A stretch of DNA of 64,000 bases from CAWGGS01 sp046704745 (GTDB lineage Bacteria > Desulfobacterota > Desulfobulbia > Desulfobulbales > Desulfocapsaceae), in contig JBJKRL010000072.1 of the NCBI GenBank assembly GCA_046704745.1, positions 1 to 64,000 of the forward strand, written 5' to 3'. A program made the position numbers and the translations under genes. The stretch's first letter is position 1; every line of letters starts with the position of its first letter. The notes beneath the pieces were generated by a model. It did not search any database. It saw nothing but the letters and a program-made list of their open reading frames with translations, and was not told the DNA's origin. Below are positions 40,861-49,256 of the stretch, piece by piece.

Positions 40861-42816
40861 ATGGAGAGCTTTTTTACCGCCCTCGGGATTTTGGCGGTTG
40901 GCGGGCTCATGCCCCTTTTTTCCCACCGGCTGTTCAAGTGGATGAAGGCCGGATATATTACAATTACAGCACTGGGATGCGTTGTCGGTCTGTATTCCGT
41001 TTTCCCTGTGTTCGAAAAGCAGACTGTCTGGTCTGTCTCCTGGCCCTGGCTGCATCTTTTCTCATTATCCTTTTCTCTGGATTCGCTTTCCGCTTTTTTT
41101 CTGCTGCCGATATTTTTTATCTGTCCGCTGACGGCAATCTATAGCTTCCATTATATGAAGAAAGAGAGGCAGGCGGAACGAACTGCGGTGAACTGCTTTT
41201 GTTTCACCCTCTTGATTATTTCAATGGCCCTTGTGGTGACGGCCGACAATATCATTTCCTTTGCTCTGGTCTGGGAGTTGATGTCTCTGTCGTCGTTCTT
41301 CCTGGTTATGTACGAGTACCAGAGGGAGACCACGCGAAAGGCCGGTTATCTTTATCTCGTCTTTGCTCAAGCCGGGGCAATGTTGATCTTTGCCGCATTT
41401 GCCGTGGCTTACAGCCATACAGGCAGTTTCGCTTTTGACCAATTTTCCCGGATTCCCGCCGGTGCAAAACTTGCGGTGTTCTTTCTGGCTCTGGTGGGTT
41501 TTGGTTCCAAGGCGGGTATTTTTCCGTTCCATATCTGGCTGCCTCATGCCCATCCGGCTGCACCCTCACATATCTCGGCAGTCATGTCCGGGGTCATGAT
41601 CAAAATGGGAATTTACGGGATAATTCGTATTTTCAGCCTGTTGCAGACAAACGACCTGATCTTCGGGCGCAGTGTTCTTCTCTTCGGAATACTCTCGGCA
41701 ATATTGGGCGTCGTCTATGCGCTGGGCAAACACGATATCAAGAAGCTTTTGGCCTATCACAGCGTGGAGAATATAGGCATCATCTTGATCGGTGCCGGTA
41801 TCGGCATGATAGGAATTGCCTTGAACAGACCGGTGATGGCAGGCTTTGGGTTCGCCGGCTGCCTGCTCCATGTCCTGAACCACTCAGTCTTCAAGTCCCT
41901 TCTCTTTATGGGAGCGGGCGCCATTCTACAGAAGACAAAGACCAGACATATCGATCAGATGGGTGGCCTGATGAGGCGGATGCCCATCACCGGCAAGACC
42001 TTTCTGGTTGGTTCCATCTCAATTTCCGGATTGCCTCCCTTTAATGGTTTTGTAAGTGAGTTTTTGATATATTTTGCCGCATTTCAAGGGCTTGATCTAA
42101 AAGGTTCCACTCTCATCCTGATGATGCTGGCCATAGTTTCGTTGGCGTTGGTCGGCGGGCTGGCTGCAGCCTGCTTTTCCAAGGTGGTGGGAATCGTGTT
42201 CCTCGGCGAGCCACGCTCCGAGTTGGCTGCAAAAGCTAGTGAATCGGGTCCGACCATGGTGTTTGCGATGGCGGTTTTGGCGGCTTCCTGTTTGATAATC
42301 GGGATCTTTCCACAACCTTTCGTAAATCTTTCTTTCCAAGGCCTGAACGTTATTCCTGGTGTTCCCCCGGTATCCCGGGAACTCATAAGGGGTTTGACCG
42401 GTGATCTGGCCTTGTCTGCCCGTCTGTTGCTTGGGGTTCTGGTCTTGATTATAGTCCTGCGCAAAGTACTTTATCGGAAAAAGGAAGTAGCCGCCGGACC
42501 GACATGGGGGTGCGGTTTTACCCGGCCGACAACCAGAATGCAGTATACCGGCACCTCGTATGCCATGACTACCGTCGATTTTTTCCGACCTCTGGTCAAG
42601 GTGAACACCTCGTATTCCGGCATCAAGGAAATCTTTCCCCAAACCGCCGCCTACGAGACCAGGGTTGACGATATCGCCGAGATCAGCCTTAATCAGGGAC
42701 TGATAAGCCCCCTGTTGAAAGTGCTGGGAAGAATGCGTTGGATACAGCATGGTAATATTCAGCTCTATATCGGCTATATTATTCTAACTATCATCGTTTT
42801 ATTGTTTTTTATCTGA
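40861..42816 (+). CDS. hyfB: Ehr/Hyf complex antiporter-like subunit (HyfB type)
   Basis: 651-residue integral membrane protein of the NuoL/MrpA-like proton-conducting subunit family. Landmarks: ALVWELMSLSSFFLVMYEY (conserved Glu), GFGSKAGIFPFHIWLPHAHPAAPSHISAVMSG (lysine/histidine channel), LGKHDIKKLLAYHSVENIG, and a C-terminal soluble and helical tail. It would form the proton- or ion-pumping arm of the complex encoded by the next five genes. The gene starts 20 bases after a MITE. It is the first of six genes in the order HyfB-C-E-F-G-I. Confidence 0.92.
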   Translation: MESFFTALGILAVGGLMPLFSHRLFKWMKAGYITITALGCVVGLYSVFPVFEKQTVWSVSWPWLHLFSLSFSLDSLSAFFLLPIFFICPLTAIYSFHYMKKERQAERTAVNCFCFTLLIISMALVVTADNIISFALVWELMSLSSFFLVMYEYQRETTRKAGYLYLVFAQAGAMLIFAAFAVAYSHTGSFAFDQFSRIPAGAKLAVFFLALVGFGSKAGIFPFHIWLPHAHPAAPSHISAVMSGVMIKMGIYGIIRIFSLLQTNDLIFGRSVLLFGILSAILGVVYALGKHDIKKLLAYHSVENIGIILIGAGIGMIGIALNRPVMAGFGFAGCLLHVLNHSVFKSLLFMGAGAILQKTKTRHIDQMGGLMRRMPITGKTFLVGSISISGLPPFNGFVSEFLIYFAAFQGLDLKGSTLILMMLAIVSLALVGGLAAACFSKVVGIVFLGEPRSELAAKASESGPTMVFAMAVLAASCLIIGIFPQPFVNLSFQGLNVIPGVPPVSRELIRGLTGDLALSARLLLGVLVLIIVLRKVLYRKKEVAAGPTWGCGFTRPTTRMQYTGTSYAMTTVDFFRPLVKVNTSYSGIKEIFPQTAAYETRVDDIAEISLNQGLISPLLKVLGRMRWIQHGNIQLYIGYIILTIIVLLFFI

Positions 42817-42845
42817 GATTGTCGGAAGCTTCTGAGGATTGTCGA

Positions 42846-43763
42846 ATGGAATCACTTATCACTTTTGGTCTGGCGGTCCTGGCAGCACCGCTCTTTCCCG
42901 GAATCATACTCAAGGTCAAGGCGTTTTTTGCCGGCAAGAAAGGACCGCCGATTCTCATCAAATATTACACTCTGTTAAAACTCCTGCGAAAAGGATCTGT
43001 CTACAGTACAAGTACCAGTTTTGTCTTCAGGATGGGACCAACCGTCTCTTTTTCCGCAGCGGTGATGGCCCTGTTGTTTTTCCCTTTTGCAGGGGGAAGC
43101 CAGGTTCTCTCATTCAAGGGTGATGTTATCGTCCTGTTCTATGTCCTGGGAGTCGGCCGGTTCTTCACTATTTTGGCGGCACTGGATACCGCCTCGCCCT
43201 TCGAGGGGATGGGAGCCGCACGGGAGGCTTTTTTTTCCATGCTGGCAGAGGCGACTGTGTTCATGATATTGATCCTTTTCTACAGGATGAATGGATCGCT
43301 CAGCCTCGGCGGATACTTCCACGGCGATCACCCCATAACCTTGATCGGTCCGAATGGGGCCTTGCTGCTTCTGGTCATCGTTTCGATGTTCATGATCCTG
43401 TTAACCGAAAATTCACGGGTTCCGGTTGACGATCCGGCAACCCATCTGGAGTTGACCATGATCCACGAGGTGATGATTCTCGATCACAGTGGGCCGGATC
43501 TGGCGTTGATCGAGGCGGGGTCATTCTGCAAGCTCCTCTTTTATGCCGCCTTCATCACCCAGGTGCTGATTTCTGGGAAAATTCTGACAGGACCTGGCTA
43601 CACCGCGGCCTTTATAGCCGTACTCGTGGGCATTTATATGATGATCGGCCTTGTCGAATCCATCATGGCACGGTTCAAAATGAATCTTGTCCCCAAATTT
43701 ATACTGACCTCTTTTGCCCTGGTTTCCTTTGCCGCCATACTCACCACCGTTGGGGGTGTTTGA
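42846..43763 (+). CDS. hyfC: Ehr/Hyf complex NuoH-like subunit
   Basis: 305-residue integral membrane protein homologous to HyfC/HycD and NuoH. About eight helices and conserved loops such as LLTENSRVPVDDPATHLELTMIHEVM, where charged residues face the electron-transfer module, identify it. ATG 42846 is chosen because it opens the first helix; an upstream in-frame TTG gives an extra hydrophilic stretch. It links the membrane arm to the peripheral subunits. The stop overlaps the next start. Confidence 0.9.
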   Translation: MESLITFGLAVLAAPLFPGIILKVKAFFAGKKGPPILIKYYTLLKLLRKGSVYSTSTSFVFRMGPTVSFSAAVMALLFFPFAGGSQVLSFKGDVIVLFYVLGVGRFFTILAALDTASPFEGMGAAREAFFSMLAEATVFMILILFYRMNGSLSLGGYFHGDHPITLIGPNGALLLLVIVSMFMILLTENSRVPVDDPATHLELTMIHEVMILDHSGPDLALIEAGSFCKLLFYAAFITQVLISGKILTGPGYTAAFIAVLVGIYMMIGLVESIMARFKMNLVPKFILTSFALVSFAAILTTVGGV

Positions 43764-44416
43764 TGATACATATTCTCGATACCGTTTTGGTGACCATTCT
43801 GCTATCGGTCCTGTTGTCCCTGGGATCAAACCGTTTGAAGGCCCTGGTAGAGATCATGGTCTTGCAGGGCATCGCCGTCTCCGTGGTCCCGCTCCTGCTC
43901 GAGTATCACAGCGAGATACGGCAAGGTGGAATCATCTTTTTCCAGATCATGGTCCTGATCAAAGGGGTGCTTATTCCCGGCCTTCTGTATATGGCCTTGA
44001 AAAAGATCGCGATCAAGAGGGAGGTTGAACCCATAGTCGGCTATCATGCCTCGCTTCTGGCAGGACTCATCATGATCATGCTCTCCATTGTTGTTGCCCG
44101 GCGTCTGCATCTCACGCTGCCGCCCGGTCGCGAACTTCTGCTGATTACCGCCATCACTACGCTGGCTGCCGGGCTTTTCCTGATGATGACAAGACGCAAG
44201 GCTATCACCCAGGTCATCGGCTACCTGATGCTGGAAAACGGCATCTACCTGATCGGTACCGCCCTGACCAAGCAGTCGCATACCCTCTATGTCGTCGAGT
44301 TCGGCGTTCTTCTCGATCTCCTGGTCGGGGTGATGATCATGGGTATCATCCTCCATAATATCAAAGATGCCTTTGATGATGTGGACACAACTTTTTTGGG
44401 GAGCTTGAAGGATTAA
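43763..44416 (+). CDS. hyfE: Ehr/Hyf complex NuoK-like subunit
   Basis: 217-residue membrane protein of the HyfE type, related to NuoK, with about six helices and conserved acidic residues in VEIMVLQGIAVSVVPLLLEYH and the second half (LMLENGIYLIGTALTKQSHTLYVVEFGVLLDLLVGVMIMGI). Start codon overlaps the upstream stop (TGATG). Part of the ion-translocating arm. Confidence 0.9.
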   Translation: MIHILDTVLVTILLSVLLSLGSNRLKALVEIMVLQGIAVSVVPLLLEYHSEIRQGGIIFFQIMVLIKGVLIPGLLYMALKKIAIKREVEPIVGYHASLLAGLIMIMLSIVVARRLHLTLPPGRELLLITAITTLAAGLFLMMTRRKAITQVIGYLMLENGIYLIGTALTKQSHTLYVVEFGVLLDLLVGVMIMGIILHNIKDAFDDVDTTFLGSLKD

Positions 44417-44420
44417 AAAT

Positions 44421-45848
44421 ATGATTGAATATGTCTTTATTCTGCCGGTGATCGCAGGTCTTTTGACCCTGTTTCTCCCGACTGCTCTCGGCAGGGGGAT
44501 CTTGATAATCACCGCCTTTTTGCACCTGCAGCTGAGTGTGATGGGGTGGTTCGGCAAACTCACTCCCACCCTGGTCAATTTTTTCCGCATCACTCCGGAG
44601 GGCATGCTGGTGCTGCTGGTCACCTCCTTTATCTTTGCCCTCATCTCCATCTATGCAGTTGCCTATGTGAGTGAAACGGGTCTTGCCAATGAGCGGATCT
44701 TTATCTGTTGCCTGCTGCTCTTTCTGGGTACCATGAGCATGGTCGCCCTGTCAGATCATCCTATCGTGCTGTGGATCGCCATAGAGGCCACAACCCTGGT
44801 CAGTGCGCCGCTTATCTTTATTAAACGGTCGAAAGAGGCCCTTGAGGCCACCTGGAAGTACGTCTTGATCTGTTCGGTGGGTATCGCCCTGGCACTTCTC
44901 GGCTGCTTCTTTATCACCTTATCCATGGATATCGGCAACATCGATGCCGCGTTTTCCTTCTCCTCCTTAAACCATGTAGCCCGGCAGCTCGATCCGTTGT
45001 GGTTAAAGGCCGGTTTTGTCTTCGTGATCATCGGTTTCGGCACCAAGATGGGTCTGGCCCCGATGCATACCTGGCTGCCTGATGCCCACAGCCAGGCACC
45101 GAGCACTGTTTCGGCACTTCTGTCCGGCGCCTTGTTGAACTGTGCATTCCTCGGGATTTACAAGGTGCATGTCCTGATGAATTTTGCCGGTCTTGGTTCT
45201 TTTTCCAGCAATGTCCTGATCGCTTTCGGGCTGTTTTCGGTGCTGGTCGCCGGGATCTTCATCCTCAACCAACCGGATTATAAAAGGATGCTGGCCTATT
45301 CCAGCATTGAAAACATGGGGGTCATCGCCTTTGGCATCGGTGTCGGCGGCATTGCCGCCCTCGGAGCCATCCTGCATATGATCCACCATTCCCTGCTGAA
45401 ATCGTCATTGTTTCTTTCCTCGGGCAATATCCTGTTGGGCTTTGGAACCAAACTGGTGCCCAAGGTCGGCAATATGGCAAAACTTTTTCCAAAGACATTC
45501 GTTTCCTTTTTTGCAGGTTTTGCCGGCATTTCGGGTTTCCCTCCTTTCGGTATTTTCATCAGTGAGGTCCTGATCATTATCGGCGCCTTCCAGCGCGGCC
45601 GGTATGTAGCCGTCGGGATCCTGATCTTCGGCCTTATCCTGGTCTTTGCCGGGGCGGCACGTATCGTTATGAATATCTCGTTTGGCGAGACGACCCAGAA
45701 AGTGTTGATAAAGGAAAAATTCTTCCGGGTGATGCCGTCAACGGCCCTGCTTCTAACCTCAATCGTTCTCTGCGTCTGGATCCCGGACAGTATTTACCAG
45801 AAGATCCTGCATACCATCCAGATGATTGGAGGGGCCTTCCATGGCTAA
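44421..45848 (+). CDS. hyfF: Ehr/Hyf complex antiporter-like subunit (HyfF type)
   Basis: 475-residue NuoN/NuoM-like membrane subunit, the HyfF position. Landmarks: LWIAIEATTLVSAPLIF with the conserved Glu, GFGTKMGLAPMHTWLPDAHSQAPSTVSALLSGALLN and MLAYSSIENMGVIAFGIG. With the 651-residue gene it provides two antiporter-like modules. It overlaps the next gene by eight bases and four bases separate it from hyfE. Confidence 0.92.
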   Translation: MIEYVFILPVIAGLLTLFLPTALGRGILIITAFLHLQLSVMGWFGKLTPTLVNFFRITPEGMLVLLVTSFIFALISIYAVAYVSETGLANERIFICCLLLFLGTMSMVALSDHPIVLWIAIEATTLVSAPLIFIKRSKEALEATWKYVLICSVGIALALLGCFFITLSMDIGNIDAAFSFSSLNHVARQLDPLWLKAGFVFVIIGFGTKMGLAPMHTWLPDAHSQAPSTVSALLSGALLNCAFLGIYKVHVLMNFAGLGSFSSNVLIAFGLFSVLVAGIFILNQPDYKRMLAYSSIENMGVIAFGIGVGGIAALGAILHMIHHSLLKSSLFLSSGNILLGFGTKLVPKVGNMAKLFPKTFVSFFAGFAGISGFPPFGIFISEVLIIIGAFQRGRYVAVGILIFGLILVFAGAARIVMNISFGETTQKVLIKEKFFRVMPSTALLLTSIVLCVWIPDSIYQKILHTIQMIGGAFHG

Positions 45849-47349
45849 TCTGTTAAAGATACACAATGGCCAGGCCATCCCCCGGGCTGAAATCCCCGAT
45901 TGCGATCTTGATACCTTTTTGCAGACGCTGCTGGACTTTTTGCAGGACGACGGATATGTCGTCCAGTTTTTCGGCTATCGCGAAGGCGACTCCAACCGAA
46001 TGCTTGCCGTTCTCCGCAATAAAGATTTGCTTGTGACCGGGACAAGGGTGGGTGGCAGTTTCCCTTCGCTTACCAGGGCGAGTAAAAAAGTCCATATGTT
46101 CGAAAGAGAAATTGCCGAACAGTACGGGATTAAACCGGAAGGACATCCCTGGCTCAAATCGGTTCGCTACCATGCCAATTACACCGGCGCCCCTGATCTC
46201 TTCAACAACGATTATGCAGGTGATATTCCGGGCAACTATGAGTATTTCCGTGTTGAGGGCGAGTCCGTCCACGAGGTGGCGGTGGGGCCGGTGCATGCCG
46301 GCATAATCGAACCCGGGCATTTCCGTTTCCAATGCGCCGGCGAAGAGGTTCTGCATCTTGAGATTCAGTTGGGATATCAGCATCGTGGTGCGGAGAAGAT
46401 GCTCTGTGAGGTGGACCAGAGGCGTCTGCCGATCATCTGCGAGGCAATTGCCGGGGATACCACCATAGGCCATAATCTCTGCTGCTGTCAGGCTCTGGAG
46501 GCCTTGGCCATGCTTACGGTGGACAAGGGGGCGAGCCTGGTGCGGGTGATTGCCCTTGAGCTTGAACGCATCGCCAACCATGTCGGGGATCTGGGAGCTT
46601 TAAGCGGCGATGTCGCCTTCAATCCGCCTGCAGCGTATTTCGGCAGGATTCGAGGAGAATTTTTAAACCTTCTTCAGGTAGTGTCCGGCAACCGTTTCGG
46701 AAAAGGACTGCTGCGGCCCGGCGGGATTGCTCATAGAATGGGAGATGAACAACGCCGGCTTATTTCCGACAAAATTGCCGAGGTGTCACCCGAGATCAAA
46801 AATGTTTGCGATCTTCTCTTTTCAGCACACACCGTTCAGGCCCGTTTTGAACAGACAGGTCCTGTTTCTCTTGAAGTTGCCAGGGAGTTGGGTCTGGTCG
46901 GCTATGCGGGACGGGCCTGCGGCATCGGCTATGACGCCCGGACCGTATTCCCCTCAGAGCTTTATGCCGTCCTGCCTGCCTGCTCTCGCCCAGTGACTAA
47001 CGGCGATGTCCTCAGCCGGGCTGCAATCAGAAGGGATGAGATTTTCCATTCATTGTCTTTGATCAAGACACTGCTGGACATTCGTGAAGAGACGGTCAGG
47101 GAGGCGCGCTTGCGTTCTTACGATTTGGCCCCGTCGTCCATGGTGGTGACTGTCAATGAAGCCTGGCGTGGCGAGGTCTCCCACTGTGTGTTGACCGATG
47201 CAGACGGGAAGGTCCTGCGCTATAAAATCAAGGATCCGTCCTTCCATAATTGGACGGGGCTTGCCATGTCACTGCGTAACCAGGAGATATCGGATTTTCC
47301 GCTCTGCAATAAGAGTTATAATCTTTCCTATTGCGGATTCGATTTATAG
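45841..47349 (+). CDS. hyfG: Ehr complex large subunit lacking NiFe ligands
   Basis: 502-residue fusion of a NuoC-like N-terminal domain (about 1-150) and a NuoD-like domain, as in HycE/HyfG. The catalytic cysteines are missing: where hydrogenases have RxCGxC the protein has LPIICEAIAGDTTIGH (about 196-211), and the C-terminal DPCxxC is replaced by DFPLCNKSYNLSYC. It therefore cannot hold a normal NiFe site and is better named an energy-converting-hydrogenase-related (Ehr) subunit. ATG 45841 is preceded by GGAGGGG. A partner oxidoreductase is expected elsewhere or the complex reacts with another electron carrier. Confidence 0.85.
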   Translation: MANLLKIHNGQAIPRAEIPDCDLDTFLQTLLDFLQDDGYVVQFFGYREGDSNRMLAVLRNKDLLVTGTRVGGSFPSLTRASKKVHMFEREIAEQYGIKPEGHPWLKSVRYHANYTGAPDLFNNDYAGDIPGNYEYFRVEGESVHEVAVGPVHAGIIEPGHFRFQCAGEEVLHLEIQLGYQHRGAEKMLCEVDQRRLPIICEAIAGDTTIGHNLCCCQALEALAMLTVDKGASLVRVIALELERIANHVGDLGALSGDVAFNPPAAYFGRIRGEFLNLLQVVSGNRFGKGLLRPGGIAHRMGDEQRRLISDKIAEVSPEIKNVCDLLFSAHTVQARFEQTGPVSLEVARELGLVGYAGRACGIGYDARTVFPSELYAVLPACSRPVTNGDVLSRAAIRRDEIFHSLSLIKTLLDIREETVREARLRSYDLAPSSMVVTVNEAWRGEVSHCVLTDADGKVLRYKIKDPSFHNWTGLAMSLRNQEISDFPLCNKSYNLSYCGFDL

Positions 47350-47364
47350 GTTGGGTGTAATACC

Positions 47365-48108
47365 ATGCTGAAAGTCATTAAGAACAGATTTGAACAGGGA
47401 TGCCGGACATCGGCTTATCCGAAAGAGCCGATTGCTCTTTATTCGAGGTATCGCGGGCGCCCCGTCGTTAACAGGAGCTGTGACAAAACCATAGCTCGGC
47501 AATGTGCTGATATCTGTCCGCAAGAGGCAATTGACCCGGAGGCGATGGTTGTCGATTTGGGCCGGTGCACCTTCTGTGGTGAATGCGAGACTGTGGCGGA
47601 TGGTGCCTTTATCCGGTTCGGTCAGGATTTTGAGCTGGCCGCCGCCAGTCGGCAGGACCTTGTGACCTCAGGCAGTCTTCCCGATCTTGCCGCGCATGCC
47701 AAAACGCATTTTAAAAAGCTTTTCGGCCGCTCTCTGCAGCTCAGGCAGGTTTCTGCCGCCGGCTGCAATGCCTGTGAGGCCGATACCAATGTTTTGAATA
47801 CGCCGTTTTTTGATCTCTCCCGCTTCGGCATCGATTTTGTCGCTTCACCCAGGCATGCCGACGGCATTCATGTCACCGGGCCGGTCTCTCGCAACATGAG
47901 AACCGCACTCCTGGCAACCTACGAAGCCGTACCGTCACCCAAGGTGGTGATTGCCAGCGGCAGCTGCGCCATCTCCGGTGGGCCGTTTTACGGCAGCCCT
48001 GAAATTGTGGGCGATCTCGGCAGCATCCTGCCTGTCGATCTCTATATCCCGGGTTGCCCGCCGCATCCGTTGACAACGCTGCATGCGCTCTTGAAATTTT
48101 TTAAATAG
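47365..48108 (+). CDS. hyfI: Ehr complex small subunit with N-terminal ferredoxin segment
   Basis: 247-residue peripheral subunit. Residues about 35-85 carry a ferredoxin-like segment (SCDKTIARQCADICPQEAI, GRCTFCGECETVADGAF), like HyfH fused to HyfI. The C-terminal part is NuoB-like with AGCNACEAD, ASGSCAISGG and IPGCPPHPLTTLHALL, the ligand set of cluster N2. Electrons would pass from ferredoxin-type clusters to the large subunit. Last gene of the six-gene operon; 15 bases downstream of the large subunit. Confidence 0.88.
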   Translation: MLKVIKNRFEQGCRTSAYPKEPIALYSRYRGRPVVNRSCDKTIARQCADICPQEAIDPEAMVVDLGRCTFCGECETVADGAFIRFGQDFELAAASRQDLVTSGSLPDLAAHAKTHFKKLFGRSLQLRQVSAAGCNACEADTNVLNTPFFDLSRFGIDFVASPRHADGIHVTGPVSRNMRTALLATYEAVPSPKVVIASGSCAISGGPFYGSPEIVGDLGSILPVDLYIPGCPPHPLTTLHALLKFFK

Positions 48109-48121
48109 ATCGTTGACCCGG

Positions 48122-48601
48122 TCAACGGCGGTCAACAGTCAACTGGTAGACGAATTTCTCAGTGGGATTCTTCACATTTTTCAAGCGAAAGGAAAAATCG
48201 TAGTAGAGCCAATGGATTTCCCCTTTATCCGCTTTCCCGGGGCCCACCTGCTGACGAAGCCAGCCGATGAGGGTTCGGGCAACGGGATTTTTTGTTTTTT
48301 CAGGAGAAGATATGCACACTCCTTCCATGTGTCTGTTGTCGTCGAAGTCAAAGACAATCCTTACGGGTCCATGGTCTGCGGCAGGGAGGTAATCGTACTG
48401 GATGCGATCGGGCGTATCGATACTCGGCTTTATAGCAGGAAGGGCGGCATGCAGATAATGGGCAATGGTTGCTCGGCTTGAGGGTCTGCCCACCCAGAGC
48501 GTCTTACCGCCAATCACCAGCGGAAACCAATGCGCTCCCCAGGCTAGGGAAGGGATAACGCAGAACAAGATTATCAGAAAGAGCTTACCTGATCGCTTCA
48601 T
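48122..48601 (-). CDS. Secreted protein of unknown function
   Basis: Not recognised. 159 residues with an N-terminal signal (MKRSGKLFLIILFCVIPSLAWGAHW). The mature domain is mixed alpha/beta (LVIGGKTLWVGRPSS, RIVFDFDDNRHMEGVCIS, IHWLYYDFSFRLKN) with a single cysteine and no known catalytic motif; the sequence has an outer-membrane or periplasmic feel. Convergent with the Ehr operon, 13 bases apart. It is followed on the same strand by another orphan gene. Confidence 0.65.
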   Translation of the reverse strand: MKRSGKLFLIILFCVIPSLAWGAHWFPLVIGGKTLWVGRPSSRATIAHYLHAALPAIKPSIDTPDRIQYDYLPAADHGPVRIVFDFDDNRHMEGVCISSPEKTKNPVARTLIGWLRQQVGPGKADKGEIHWLYYDFSFRLKNVKNPTEKFVYQLTVDRR

Positions 48602-48637
48602 TTCAATCTGCTGAAGGCACCTTTATAGAGGGTACCC

Positions 48638-49120
48638 TTACATATGGATAAGGGCCGCTTTTTCAGGCGTTTCCGAGAATCCATCTACCTGAATGAGCCA
48701 GTAGTTGTCTGGGGTCGTTGCAATATCTTGACGTGTCTTTTCCGGGAGCCAGTGACTGTCGTCAACGAGGTTGTAGAAACTCGAATCAGTGCCGATGAAC
48801 CCGTCAAGAAAATGGGTGGCAATGTGGAGAACCTTGCTCGGGTATCCCTGATGTAGATTCAAAAGATCGCCTGTGGTTTTGACCCCTGTATTCTCCAGGT
48901 CCTTGATCAGGCCTTTCAGGGTTTTTCTGTTTTTGGCAACGGCCTGGTCAAGGTATTGTCCGAAATCGTTGTGAGTTCCAACAAGACTCGCTTTATCATC
49001 AATCTCTATCCTATCGTAGCGAACGAGTTCGGTACGGGCAAAGTAGTTTTTTACCTGTTTCCTGCAGCTCTTATACGATTCTCCTGCTACGAGCATGAGA
49101 TGATGGGCGATCTTTTTCAT
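48638..49120 (-). CDS. Conserved-type hypothetical cytosolic protein
   Basis: Not recognised. 160 residues from ATG 49120 (GTG 49147 is possible); no signal peptide or membrane segment. Sequence LMLVAGESYKSCRKQVKNYFARTELVRYDRIEIDD and LIHM at the end suggest an alpha/beta protein with aromatic-rich loops (SSFYNLVDDSHWLPEKT). It precedes the secreted protein on the same strand with a 36-base gap, and lies between the Ehr operon and the flavodiiron gene. Confidence 0.55.
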   Translation of the reverse strand: MKKIAHHLMLVAGESYKSCRKQVKNYFARTELVRYDRIEIDDKASLVGTHNDFGQYLDQAVAKNRKTLKGLIKDLENTGVKTTGDLLNLHQGYPSKVLHIATHFLDGFIGTDSSFYNLVDDSHWLPEKTRQDIATTPDNYWLIQVDGFSETPEKAALIHM

Positions 49121-49163
49121 CACGGTTCCGTTTGACCGGGAGTACACTCCGTCAGTATTTAAG

Positions 49164-49185
49164 CCCCCCGCCTTTTGGCAGGGGG
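49164..49185. terminator. GC hairpin, terminator-like
   Basis: CCCCCcGCC / GGCaGGGGG stem with loop TTTT in the spacer between two minus-strand genes, 72 bases beyond the flavodiiron gene's stop. A T-run does not follow, so it is a weak candidate. Confidence 0.35.
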
Positions 49186-49256
49186 AATGAATGAATACGG
49201 CTTTCTGATGTCCGAACCGGGGATCAGGAGTACCAATACGGTTTACCCAGCCGTTT

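Noticed and set aside
45841..47349. Formate hydrogenlyase catalytic subunit (HycE)
   Set aside because: Both NiFe-binding CxxC motifs are missing.
48111..48127. CGTTGACC/GGTCAACG palindrome as HcpR site
   Set aside because: Half-site spacing is three bases rather than four, and it overlaps the end of a coding region between convergent genes.
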